Source of the DNA: CAYMUC01 sp964471865
GTDB lineage: Bacteria > Actinomycetota > Acidimicrobiia > Acidimicrobiales > Ilumatobacteraceae
Direction: 5' to 3'
NCBI GenBank assembly: GCA_964471865.1
Contig: CAYYHU010000054.1
Span: forward strand, 1-10,259
DNA: 10,259 bases
Part shown: piece by piece, positions 1 through 7,462 of the stretch
Numbering within the stretch: the first letter of the stretch is position 1
Layout of the letters: every line of letters starts with the position of its first letter
Notes under the pieces: generated by a model
Databases searched by the model: none
Told to the model about the DNA's origin: nothing
What the model saw: the letters and a program-made list of their open reading frames with translations, nothing else
Translations under genes and position numbers: made by a program

Positions 1-2462
1 TGCGCGAGCGCATGACCACCCAGGACGTCGAGGCGATCACCCCTCAGACCCTCATCAACATCCGCCCGGTGGTCGCAGCCATCAAGGAGTTCTTCGGAAC
101 CAGCCAGCTGTCGCAGTTCATGGACCAGGTCAACCCCTTGTCCGGTCTGACCCACCGTCGGCGACTGTCAGCGCTCGGCCCGGGTGGTCTGTCCCGGGAA
201 CGGGCGGGCTTCGAAGTGCGTGACGTCCACTTCTCGCATTACGGCCGGATGTGTCCGATCGAAACCCCTGAGGGTCCCAACATCGGCCTGATCGGGGCGT
301 TGTCGAGCTTTGCTCGGGTCAACGAGTTCGGTTTCATCGAGACGCCGTACCGCCGAGTGATCGACGGCAAGGTGACCGGTGACATCGTCTACATGGCGGC
401 CGACGAGGAGGAGAACTACGTCGTCGCCCAGGCGAACACCCCGCTGAACCCCGATGGATCCTTCCAAGACGAGCGCGTTCTCGTGCGGCGGTCACCTCAG
501 GCTGCGAGCCTCGACGACCTGCGCAAGATGCTCGAGGCCGAGAGCTTCTTTGGTGCAACCACCGATATCGGTTACGTGACTCCGGCTGAGGTCGACTACC
601 TCGACGTCTCACCCAAGCAGATCGTGTCCGTGGCCACGGCGCTCATTCCATTCCTCGAGCACGACGATGCCAACCGGGCGCTCATGGGTGCCAACATGCA
701 GCGTCAGGCCGTTCCGTTGCTGCGCGCCGAGGCGCCCTACATCGGCACCGGAATCGAGGCTCGGGCCGCTCGGGATGCAGGAGACGTCTTGTTGGCGCTC
801 GATGCCGGCGTCGTCTCGGAGGTCACCGGTCGCTCGGTCACGGTTCAATACGACTCGCTGGGCAAGCGGACGTACGGATTGTCCAAGTTCCGTCGCTCCA
901 ACCAGGACACCTGCATCAACCAGCGGGTTCGGGTCGTGGAAGGACAACGGTTGACCAAGGGGGACGTCCTTGCGGACGGCCCGAGCACCGATCACGGTGA
1001 GCTCGCACTCGGAAAGAACCTCCTGGTGGCCTTCATGCCCTGGGAGGGCTACAACTTCGAGGACGCCATCATCTTGTCCGAGCGCCTGGTTCGCGACGAC
1101 GTGCTGACCTCGATCCACATCCACGAGTACGAAGTCGACGCTCGCGACACCAAGCTCGGGCCTGAGGAGATCTCGCGAGACATCCCGAATCTCTCCGACG
1201 ACATCCTGCGCGACCTTGATGACCGCGGCATCATTCGTATCGGCGCCGAGGTCGGACCCGGCGACGTGCTCGTGGGCAAGGTGACACCCAAGGGTGAAAC
1301 CGAACTGACGCCCGAGGAGCGATTGCTCCGAGCGATCTTTGGTGAAAAGGCTCGCGAGGTGCGTGACACGTCGCTCAAGGTGCCTCACGGTGAGAGCGGC
1401 AAGGTCATCGACGTCAAGGTGTTCAGCCGTGACGAGGGCCATGAGTTGCCTCCTGGTGTCAATCAGCTCGTGCGGGTCTATGTCGCTCAGCGACGCAAGA
1501 TCTCGGTGGGTGACAAGCTCGCTGGTCGCCACGGCAACAAGGGTGTGATCTCCAAGATCCTCCCCGTGGAAGACATGCCGTACATGGCCGATGGCACTCC
1601 GGTGGACATCATCTTGAACCCGCTCGGTGTCCCCTCCCGAATGAACGTCGGTCAGGTTCTCGAGGCCCACCTCGGTTACTGCGCACGGTGGGGTTGGGAT
1701 GATGCGGTCAATGGTGTGCATGTCGGCGACGAGCCGATGCGGGGAACTGAGTCCAAGACTCGTCCGAACACGCCTCCGTCGACCTTCATCGCTACGCCGG
1801 TCTTCGACGGAGCCCACTGGGACGAGGCCGAGGATGCGGGCAAGCATCCGACCATCACCAGCATTCTGGAGAACCTGACCCCCGACGGGGTCGACGGTCT
1901 GCGCATGGTCCAGCCCGACGGAAAGGTGCAGTTGTACAACGGCCGCACCGGCGAGGCCTACGACCGTGCGGTCACTGTCGGCTACATGTACATCCTCAAG
2001 TTGGCACACCTCGTGGACGACAAGATCCACGCTCGCTCCACCGGTCCGTACTCGATGATCACCCAGCAGCCCCTCGGCGGTAAGGCCCAGTTCGGCGGTC
2101 AGCGCTTCGGGGAGATGGAAGTCTGGGCTCTCGAGGCCTACGGAGCGGCGTACTGCTTGCAGGAGCTTCTCACCATCAAGTCCGATGACGTGCTGGGTCG
2201 CGTCAAGGTCTACGAGGCGATCGTCAAGGGCGAGAACATTCCCGAGCCCGGTATTCCTGAGAGCTTCAAGGTGTTGATGAAGGAGATGCAGGCCCTGTGC
2301 CTCAATGTCGAGGTCATGGCCTCCGACGGCTCCGAGATCGAACTCCGCGAGGCCGATGAGGAGATGTATCGGGTCACCGAAGGACTCGGTATCGACATCA
2401 GCCGCCCCGAACGGGGTACCGACGAGGACGACCGCGAGCGCCGCCGCGAGCGGGCGCTCTGA
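1..2462 (+). CDS. rpoB: RNA polymerase beta subunit, 3' part (N-terminal third outside the window)
   Basis: This encodes the beta subunit of DNA-dependent RNA polymerase, which with beta' forms the active-site cleft. The reading frame is open to the window edge (first full codon at 3, Arg-Glu-Arg). The Met at 12 is an internal residue matching the Met of the conserved VRERM stretch, so about 397 N-terminal residues are missing by comparison with M. tuberculosis RpoB. From Met12 there are 816 codons. Landmarks are the rifampicin-binding segment at nt 96-191 (FFGTSQLSQFMDQ, then a Val, then NPLSGLTHRRRLSALGPGG), GYNFEDA at 1047-1067, GDKLAGRHGNKG at 1509-1544, and GGKAQFGGQRFGEMEVW near 2079-2130. 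The key Asp, His and Ser of the rifampicin pocket are in the wild-type state. Compared with M. tuberculosis there is an extra segment around nt 492-590. The C-terminus is a long charged tail rich in Arg, Glu and Asp, as in other Actinobacteria. The stop TGA is at 2460. Identification is certain. Confidence 0.98.
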   Translation, partial: RERMTTQDVEAITPQTLINIRPVVAAIKEFFGTSQLSQFMDQVNPLSGLTHRRRLSALGPGGLSRERAGFEVRDVHFSHYGRMCPIETPEGPNIGLIGALSSFARVNEFGFIETPYRRVIDGKVTGDIVYMAADEEENYVVAQANTPLNPDGSFQDERVLVRRSPQAASLDDLRKMLEAESFFGATTDIGYVTPAEVDYLDVSPKQIVSVATALIPFLEHDDANRALMGANMQRQAVPLLRAEAPYIGTGIEARAARDAGDVLLALDAGVVSEVTGRSVTVQYDSLGKRTYGLSKFRRSNQDTCINQRVRVVEGQRLTKGDVLADGPSTDHGELALGKNLLVAFMPWEGYNFEDAIILSERLVRDDVLTSIHIHEYEVDARDTKLGPEEISRDIPNLSDDILRDLDDRGIIRIGAEVGPGDVLVGKVTPKGETELTPEERLLRAIFGEKAREVRDTSLKVPHGESGKVIDVKVFSRDEGHELPPGVNQLVRVYVAQRRKISVGDKLAGRHGNKGVISKILPVEDMPYMADGTPVDIILNPLGVPSRMNVGQVLEAHLGYCARWGWDDAVNGVHVGDEPMRGTESKTRPNTPPSTFIATPVFDGAHWDEAEDAGKHPTITSILENLTPDGVDGLRMVQPDGKVQLYNGRTGEAYDRAVTVGYMYILKLAHLVDDKIHARSTGPYSMITQQPLGGKAQFGGQRFGEMEVWALEAYGAAYCLQELLTIKSDDVLGRVKVYEAIVKGENIPEPGIPESFKVLMKEMQALCLNVEVMASDGSEIELREADEEMYRVTEGLGIDISRPERGTDEDDRERRRERAL

Positions 2463-2505
2463 TCCGCCGTACTCCGGCGAAACGCGAACGAAGAGAGACG
2501 ACACG

Positions 2506-5500
2506 ATGCTCGACGTCAACATGTTTGACCAGCTCAAGATCGGGTTGGCGACTGCCGACCAGATCCGGATGTGGTCCCAGGGTGAGGTCAAAAAGCCCGA
2601 AACGATCAACTACCGGACACTGCGCCCCGAAAAAGACGGCCTGTTCTGCGAGAAGATCTTCGGACCCACCCGTGACTGGGAGTGCTATTGCGGTAAGTAC
2701 AAGCGCGTCCGCTTCAAAGGGATCATCTGTGAGCGTTGTGGCGTCGAGGTCACTCGCTCCAAGGTCCGCCGGGACCGGATGGGCCATATCGAGCTCGCCG
2801 CCCCCGTCGTGCACATCTGGTACCTGCGCGGCACCCGCTCGTGGTTGGCCTACTTGCTCGCCGGTCTCGAGCCGCGGGAGGAGCTCAAGGCCAAGCAACT
2901 CGAAAAGGTCATCTATTTCGCAGCTCATCTCGTGACCTGGGTCGACGACGAGCGGCGCCACGAAGACCTGTCGAGCCTGGAAGCCTCGTATCTCGAAGAG
3001 CGTGAGGCGATCGACAAGGATCTCGAGTTGGCACTCGATCGTCGGATGCAAGAGGCCGAGGAAGAGGCTGCTCGAGTAGAAGCCGAGGGCGGTGACACTC
3101 GCAAGATGCGCACGGCTCTCGACAAAGACCTGGCGAGTATCCGTGAGCGGTTCGAGGAAGAGCGGGATCTGCTCCAGCGCACCTGGGACGAATTCCGGGA
3201 CCTTCATTCGCGCAAGATCATCGAGGACGAGGTCCTGTGGCGTGAGTTGATGGATCGCTACGGCGACTACTTCGAAGGCGGCACCGGTGCTGATGCGATC
3301 AAGGCATTGATAGAGCGCATCGACTTCGACGAAGAAGAGACCAAGCTGCGCGATGCGATCGACCCCGACAGCGGTGCCAAGCCCCTCTCGGTGCAGCGCC
3401 GGCAAAAGGCGATCAAGCGTCTCAAGATCGTGACCTCGTTCAACCAGCGCGATGAACACGGTCGTCGTCTCAACGATCCTCGCGCCATGATCCTCGACGT
3501 CGTTCCGGTGATTCCTCCGGAACTGCGACCGATGGTGCAACTCGATGGTGGCCGTTTCGCCACCTCGGACCTCAACGATCTGTACCGCCGGGTCATCAAC
3601 CGCAATAACCGGTTGAAGCGGCTGTTGGATCTCGGGGCTCCCGAGATCATCGTCAACAACGAGAAGCGGATGCTTCAAGAGGCTGTGGACGCGCTGTTCG
3701 ACAACGGTCGTCGTGGACGTCCGGTCACGGGTCCGGGGAACCGGCCGCTCAAGTCGCTCTCCGACATGCTCAAGGGCAAGCAGGGACGTTTCCGTCAGAA
3801 CCTGCTCGGCAAGCGCGTCGATTATTCGGGTCGTTCGGTCATCGTCGCTGGCCCCACGCTCAAGTTGCACCAATGCGGACTGCCCAAGTTGATGGCGCTC
3901 GAGTTGTTCAAGCCGTTCGTGATGAAGCGCCTCGTGGATCTCGAACTCGCCCAGAACATCAAGTCTGCGAAGCGAATGGTCGAGCGCCGTCACCCTCAGG
4001 TCTGGGATGTTCTCGAGGATGCCATCAAGGAGCATCCGGTGATGCTGAACCGGGCGCCCACCCTGCACCGCCTCGGTATCCAGGCCTTCGAACCCGTCCT
4101 GGTCGAAGGTAAGGCGATCCAGATTCATCCTCTCGTGTGTACGGCGTTCAACGCCGACTTCGACGGTGACCAGATGGCGGTGCACCTGCCCCTGTCGGCT
4201 GAAGCCCAGGCCGAAGCCCGGGTCCTCATGCTGTCGGCGAACAACATCTTGTCGCCGGCATCGGGTCGCCCGATCGTGACCCCCACCCAGGACATGGTCA
4301 TCGGTGCCTACTACCTGACCGAGCAGGTCGATGGAGTCGAGGGTGAGGGGCGGGTGTTCCGCCAGCGTTACGAGGTGTTCCGCGCTCTCGACGAAGGTGC
4401 CGTCTCGTTGCACGCGTCGATCAAGGTGGTCGGTCCTCGTCGCGAGGACGGAACTCGCGAAGAGTTCGATACGACACCGGGACGTTTGCTGTTCGAAGAG
4501 GCGCTGCCCGAGGGATACACCGAGCGATTCGGCCATATCGACTTCTTGGTCAAGAAGCGCGAGGCGGGCGTGATCGTGGAGCGCCTGACGGACCATTATC
4601 CCAAGGCCGTCGTGGCCAAGGCTCTCGACGACATCAAGAACGTGTCTTACCGCTACGCCTCTCAGTCGGGTCTCACGGTCTCGATCGATGACGTCCGCAC
4701 CCCGGCCAGCAAGCGCGAGATCCTCGACAGCTACGAGGCTCAAGCCGACAAGATAGAAACCCAATTCAAGCGGGGGATCATCACCGACGGTGAGCGTCGC
4801 CAGCAGGAGGTCCGGATCTGGACCGACGCGACCGCGGATGTGCAGCGGGCCATGGAAGAGGCGTTCAAGGCGCAGCGCTTCAACCCCATCGACATGATGG
4901 TGGGCTCGGGGGCCCGAGGAAACATGACTCAGATGCGTCAGATCGCCGGTATGCGCGGCCTGGTGGCCAACCCTCGCGGTGACATGATTCCTCGACCCAT
5001 CAAGAAGAACTTCCGTGAAGGTCTCGAGACTCTCGAGTACTTCATCGCCACCCCCGGAGCCCGTAAAGGTCTCGTGGACACGGCGCTTCGTACCGCCGAC
5101 TCGGGATACCTCACTCGGCGTCTCGTGGACGTCGCCCAAGAGTTGATCATCCGCGAGGAGGACTGCGGAACGACGTTGGGTGTCTGGATCGAAGGTGTCG
5201 AGCCTGATACCGCCAACAAGCGGAACTATCTCGATACGAAACTCTTCGGTCGAGCTCTGCTGCAAGATCTCACGCTCGCCGGCGGTGAGGTCCTCGAGCG
5301 CAACACGATCGTGGGTGACCGCGAACTCGAGTTGCTCCAGAACGATCCCGAGATCACACGAGTGCGTGTCCGCTCGGTCCTGACCTGCGATGCCGAACTC
5401 GGAATCTGCGGTCTCTGCTATGGCCGCTCGCTTGCGACCGGCAAAGAGATCGAACTCGGCGAAGCCGTTGGTGTCATCGCCGCGCAGTCGATCGGCGAGC

Positions 5501-6393
5501 CCGGTACCCAGTTGACGATGCGGACCTTCCACACCGGTGGTGTGGCCGGTAAGGACATCGCTGGTGGTCTGCCCCGCGTCGTGGAACTCTTCGAAGCCCG
5601 CACCCCGCGCGGTTCGGCCCGTTTGGCCAAGGCGTCAGGTGTGGTTCGCATCGGTGAAGACGAGACCAAGGGTATTCAGGTCACGATCGTCGATGACGCC
5701 GGTGAGGAGCATTCGCTGACTCTGCCCACGGGTAGTCGTCCCTTCGTCGCAGACGGTGACGAGGTGCGCGCTGGAGACCCGTTGACCGATGGGCCTTTCG
5801 ATCCTAAAGAGATCATGGAGATCAAGGGCATTCGCGAGACCCAGTTGTATCTCGTCGAAGAGGTCCAGCGGGTCTATCGCGACCAGGGTGTGTCGATCCA
5901 CGACAAGCACATCGAATTGATCGTGCGTCAGATGACGCGTCGTATCGGCGTTCAAGAACCCGGGGACACGGAGTTCCTGCCAGGGGAGAAGGTCGATCAG
6001 AAGCGGTTCCGGGACACCAACCGGGCCATGGTCGAAGCGGGACAGCGTCCTGCTGAGGGCCGCCCCGAGATCATGGGAATCACCAAGGCGTCTTTGGCCA
6101 CGGAAAGTTGGCTCTCGGCTGCGTCCTTCCAGGAGACCACGCGTGTTCTCACCGAGGCCGCTATCGATGGTCGAGGCGATCACCTGATCGGGCTGAAAGA
6201 GAACATCATCATCGGCAAGCTGATCCCGGCTGGTACCGGTATGGAGCGGTACCGCGAGTTCGAAGTCGATGCTCCCGACTACGAGCCGATGGCGTTCTAC
6301 TCCTCTGATGAGGACACCGAGGACCCCGCTGCGTGGCTCGCCAACGTTCATGGCACCTTCTCAGCCGATGCCGAGGTATCCGCTGAGGGATGA
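2506..6393 (+). CDS. rpoC: RNA polymerase beta' subunit, complete
   Basis: This encodes the catalytic beta' subunit, 1295 residues. The frame is open further upstream into rpoB, but ATG 2506 is chosen because it gives MLDVN followed by FDQLKIGLATADQI, matching the actinobacterial N-terminus, and has a GAGAG ribosome site at 2493-2497. Met6 (2521) is a weaker alternative. Zinc site 1 is Cys60, Cys62, Cys75 and Cys78. A long charged, probably coiled-coil insertion in the clamp spans about residues 148-235, an actinobacterial trait. The catalytic NADFDGD is at 549-555, with Asp551, 553 and 555 binding Mg2+. The bridge helix is near 845-880. Zinc site 2 is Cys887, Cys961, Cys968 and Cys971. The trigger loop near 985-1030 contains QLTMRTFH (1002-1009) without the large insertion of E. 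coli. The C-terminal 30 residues are acidic and not conserved. The gene lies 43 nt after rpoB with no terminator between, so the two are probably co-transcribed. Confidence 0.98.
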   Translation: MLDVNMFDQLKIGLATADQIRMWSQGEVKKPETINYRTLRPEKDGLFCEKIFGPTRDWECYCGKYKRVRFKGIICERCGVEVTRSKVRRDRMGHIELAAPVVHIWYLRGTRSWLAYLLAGLEPREELKAKQLEKVIYFAAHLVTWVDDERRHEDLSSLEASYLEEREAIDKDLELALDRRMQEAEEEAARVEAEGGDTRKMRTALDKDLASIRERFEEERDLLQRTWDEFRDLHSRKIIEDEVLWRELMDRYGDYFEGGTGADAIKALIERIDFDEEETKLRDAIDPDSGAKPLSVQRRQKAIKRLKIVTSFNQRDEHGRRLNDPRAMILDVVPVIPPELRPMVQLDGGRFATSDLNDLYRRVINRNNRLKRLLDLGAPEIIVNNEKRMLQEAVDALFDNGRRGRPVTGPGNRPLKSLSDMLKGKQGRFRQNLLGKRVDYSGRSVIVAGPTLKLHQCGLPKLMALELFKPFVMKRLVDLELAQNIKSAKRMVERRHPQVWDVLEDAIKEHPVMLNRAPTLHRLGIQAFEPVLVEGKAIQIHPLVCTAFNADFDGDQMAVHLPLSAEAQAEARVLMLSANNILSPASGRPIVTPTQDMVIGAYYLTEQVDGVEGEGRVFRQRYEVFRALDEGAVSLHASIKVVGPRREDGTREEFDTTPGRLLFEEALPEGYTERFGHIDFLVKKREAGVIVERLTDHYPKAVVAKALDDIKNVSYRYASQSGLTVSIDDVRTPASKREILDSYEAQADKIETQFKRGIITDGERRQQEVRIWTDATADVQRAMEEAFKAQRFNPIDMMVGSGARGNMTQMRQIAGMRGLVANPRGDMIPRPIKKNFREGLETLEYFIATPGARKGLVDTALRTADSGYLTRRLVDVAQELIIREEDCGTTLGVWIEGVEPDTANKRNYLDTKLFGRALLQDLTLAGGEVLERNTIVGDRELELLQNDPEITRVRVRSVLTCDAELGICGLCYGRSLATGKEIELGEAVGVIAAQSIGEPGTQLTMRTFHTGGVAGKDIAGGLPRVVELFEARTPRGSARLAKASGVVRIGEDETKGIQVTIVDDAGEEHSLTLPTGSRPFVADGDEVRAGDPLTDGPFDPKEIMEIKGIRETQLYLVEEVQRVYRDQGVSIHDKHIELIVRQMTRRIGVQEPGDTEFLPGEKVDQKRFRDTNRAMVEAGQRPAEGRPEIMGITKASLATESWLSAASFQETTRVLTEAAIDGRGDHLIGLKENIIIGKLIPAGTGMERYREFEVDAPDYEPMAFYSSDEDTEDPAAWLANVHGTFSADAEVSAEG

Positions 6394-6414
6394 GCCCCTC
6401 TGCCACATCGGGTT

Positions 6415-6429
6415 GTCGGTATCGCCGAC
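6415..6429. repeat. Inverted repeat overlapping the candidate rpsL promoter
   Basis: GTCGG (6415-6419) and CCGAC (6425-6429) form a perfect 5-bp inverted repeat with a 5-nt TATCG centre. It overlaps the proposed -35 box and spacer. It could be an operator half-site pair, a weak hairpin at the end of the rpoC transcript, or chance in GC-rich DNA. The arms are short, so function is uncertain. Confidence 0.35.
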
Positions 6430-6455
6430 CCACCCCTAACATTGCACAGTTGCCG

Positions 6456-6471
6456 CGGCGCTCCAGCGCCG
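6456..6471 (+). other. Stem-loop in the rpsL leader
   Basis: CGGCGCT (6456-6462) and AGCGCCG (6465-6471) are perfectly complementary around a CC centre; in RNA this would close as a stem of about 5 bp with a 6-nt loop. It lies in the predicted 5' leader, 22 nt before the rpsL ribosome site. It is not followed by a T-run, so it is unlikely to be an intrinsic terminator. A role in translation control or mRNA stability is only inference. Confidence 0.35.
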
Positions 6472-6493
6472 TCGCGAACCACGAGATCACACC

Positions 6494-6499
6494 GAGAGG
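6494..6499 (+). promoter_or_regulatory. Ribosome binding site that fixes the GTG start of rpsL
   Basis: GAGAGG lies 7 nt before GTG 6507. Together with the conserved MPTIQQLVR N-terminus of S12, it supports GTG as the start codon. Confidence 0.75.
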
Positions 6500-6506
6500 T
6501 TGACGG

Positions 6507-6878
6507 GTGCCCACCATCCAGCAGTTGGTCCGACAGGGTCGGTCCTCGAAGTTCACGAAGTCCAAGACCCCGGCACTGAAGGGTTCGCCGCAGCGACGCG
6601 GCGTGTGCACTCGCGTGTTCACCACCACGCCGAAGAAGCCGAACTCGGCACTTCGCAAAGTGGCCCGTGTCCGCTTGACCAGTGGGATCGAGGTCACGGC
6701 CTACATCCCCGGTGAGGGCCACAATCTTCAGGAGCACTCCATCGTGCTCGTTCGTGGTGGTCGTGTTCGCGACCTCCCCGGTGTCCGTTACAAGATCATT
6801 CGCGGCGCGCTCGACGCGTCGGGTGTGAAGAATCGCAAGCAGGCTCGCAGCCGGTACGGCGCGAAGCGCGAGAAGTGA
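6507..6878 (+). CDS. rpsL: 30S ribosomal protein S12
   Basis: S12 sits at the decoding centre of the 30S subunit and controls accuracy of tRNA selection. The protein is 123 residues (M. tuberculosis S12 has 124) and starts at GTG with MPTIQQLVRQGR. The decoding loop TTTPKKPNSALRKVARV contains Lys43, whose change gives streptomycin resistance elsewhere; it is unmodified here. The second conserved loop reads GGRVRDLPGVRYK: residue 88 is Arg (CGC at 6768-6770), where most bacteria have Lys. Asp89, the residue methylthiolated by RimO in E. coli, is present. The end, KNRKQARSRYGAK, is conserved. It is the first gene of the str operon and is followed after 13 nt by rpsG. Identification is certain. 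Confidence 0.98.
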   Translation: MPTIQQLVRQGRSSKFTKSKTPALKGSPQRRGVCTRVFTTTPKKPNSALRKVARVRLTSGIEVTAYIPGEGHNLQEHSIVLVRGGRVRDLPGVRYKIIRGALDASGVKNRKQARSRYGAKREK

Positions 6879-6891
6879 GGAACTGAGACCC

Positions 6892-7362
6892 ATGCCCCGC
6901 AAAGGTCCCGCCCAACGGCGCGAGCTCACTCCTGATCCGCTGCATCGCTCCCTGGTGGTTACGCAGCTCGTCAACAAGGTCATGCTGCATGGCAAGAAGT
7001 CCGTGGCCGAAAAGATCGTCTACGACGCTCTTGGAATCGTCGAGGCACGCACGGGTGCCGAGCCCCTCGCCACTCTGAAGCGGGCGGTCGACAACGTCAA
7101 GCCGCCTCTCGAGGTGCGCAGCCGCCGCGTGGGTGGAGCGACCTATCAGGTTCCCGTCGAGGTTCGACCCCGCCGCGCCAACACCCTGGCGATTCGGTGG
7201 ATCGTCGATTTCGCCCGCAAGCGTCGCGAGAAGTCGATGGCGGAATGTCTGGCCAACGAACTCCTTGATGCTGCCAACGGTCTGGGCGCGTCGATCAAGA
7301 AGCGCGACGACATGCAGAAGATGGCTGAGTCCAACAAGGCCTTCGCTCACTACCGTTGGTGA
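6892..7362 (+). CDS. rpsG: 30S ribosomal protein S7
   Basis: S7 is a primary 16S rRNA-binding protein that starts assembly of the 30S head and lies near the exit site. It has 156 residues, the same length as in mycobacteria. It begins MPRKGPAQRREL and contains LVTQLVNKVMLHGKKS, ALEVRSRR-like PPLEVRSRRVGGATYQVPV, and the terminal FAHYRW. A GAGG ribosome site (6877-6880) overlaps the rpsL stop codon, which suggests coupled translation. In E. coli S7 represses its operon by binding the rpsL-rpsG gap; that gap is only 13 nt here, so any such control would need another site. A GC-rich stem-loop begins 4 nt after the stop codon. Identification is certain. Confidence 0.98.
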   Translation: MPRKGPAQRRELTPDPLHRSLVVTQLVNKVMLHGKKSVAEKIVYDALGIVEARTGAEPLATLKRAVDNVKPPLEVRSRRVGGATYQVPVEVRPRRANTLAIRWIVDFARKRREKSMAECLANELLDAANGLGASIKKRDDMQKMAESNKAFAHYRW

Positions 7363-7366
7363 GCTC

Positions 7367-7382
7367 GGCGCCGTGCGGCGCC
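7367..7382 (+). other. GC-rich stem-loop directly after rpsG
   Basis: Two copies of the self-complementary hexamer GGCGCC (7367-7372 and 7377-7382) flank GTGC, giving a perfect 6-bp stem with a 4-nt loop. It starts 4 nt after the rpsG stop. No T-run follows, so it is not a classical intrinsic terminator. It could be an attenuator, a processing or stability element for the rpsL-rpsG mRNA, or a weak terminator of the kind seen in high-GC bacteria. The remaining gap to 7462 shows a TACTCT (7402-7407) resembling a -10 box but no convincing -35. Confidence 0.4.
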
Positions 7383-7451
7383 ACCCGGTTCCATATCGCA
7401 CTACTCTGATGTCACCTGCGGCTGGGGGCCGTCAGGGAAGATCGAGTGTGC

Positions 7452-7456
7452 GGAGG
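7452..7456 (+). promoter_or_regulatory. Ribosome binding site that decides the start of the CBS-domain gene
   Basis: GGAGG lies 6 nt before GTG 7463. It is the strongest Shine-Dalgarno match in the window and selects this GTG over the in-frame GTG at 7448, which lies upstream of the site itself. Confidence 0.7.
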
Positions 7457-7462
7457 TGGGCC

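Larger units (their letters stand above)
6394..6506 (+). promoter_or_regulatory. rpoC-rpsL intergenic region: likely str operon promoter and leader
   Basis: This 113-nt gap separates the RNA polymerase genes from the str operon. A plausible sigma-70-type promoter is TTGTCG (6413-6418), an 18-nt spacer and TAACAT (6437-6442); each box matches 4 of 6 consensus positions and the -10 fits the actinobacterial TANNNT pattern. Transcription would start near 6449, giving a leader of about 58 nt before the GTG of rpsL. No stem-loop followed by a T-run is present, so I see no classical terminator for rpoC and some read-through is likely. The promoter call is inferred from sequence alone. Confidence 0.45.

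Noticed and set aside
12..14. ATG at 12 as a true start of rpoB
   Set aside because: The frame is open to the window edge and the Met aligns with an internal conserved residue, with the preceding Arg-Glu-Arg also conserved.
2305..2505. Upstream extension of the rpoC frame into rpoB
   Set aside because: Family N-termini begin at MLDVN; the extension overlaps rpoB and is only an open frame in GC-rich sequence.
609..2609. Reverse-strand open frame of 666 codons opposite rpoB
   Set aside because: Same composition effect; it is antisense to rpoB and its product shows no family features or independent ribosome site that I can support.
2398..5532. Reverse-strand open frame of 1044 codons opposite rpoC
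   Set aside because: It lies wholly opposite a certain, highly conserved gene. High GC and avoidance of TTA, CTA and TCA codons in the real gene remove stops from this antisense frame. The translation shows no recognisable domain.
7133..7462. Upstream extension of the CBS frame overlapping rpsG
   Set aside because: The extension reads through rpsG in another frame, has low-complexity Arg/Ser-rich sequence and no CBS similarity. The GGAGG at 7452-7456 places the start at 7463.
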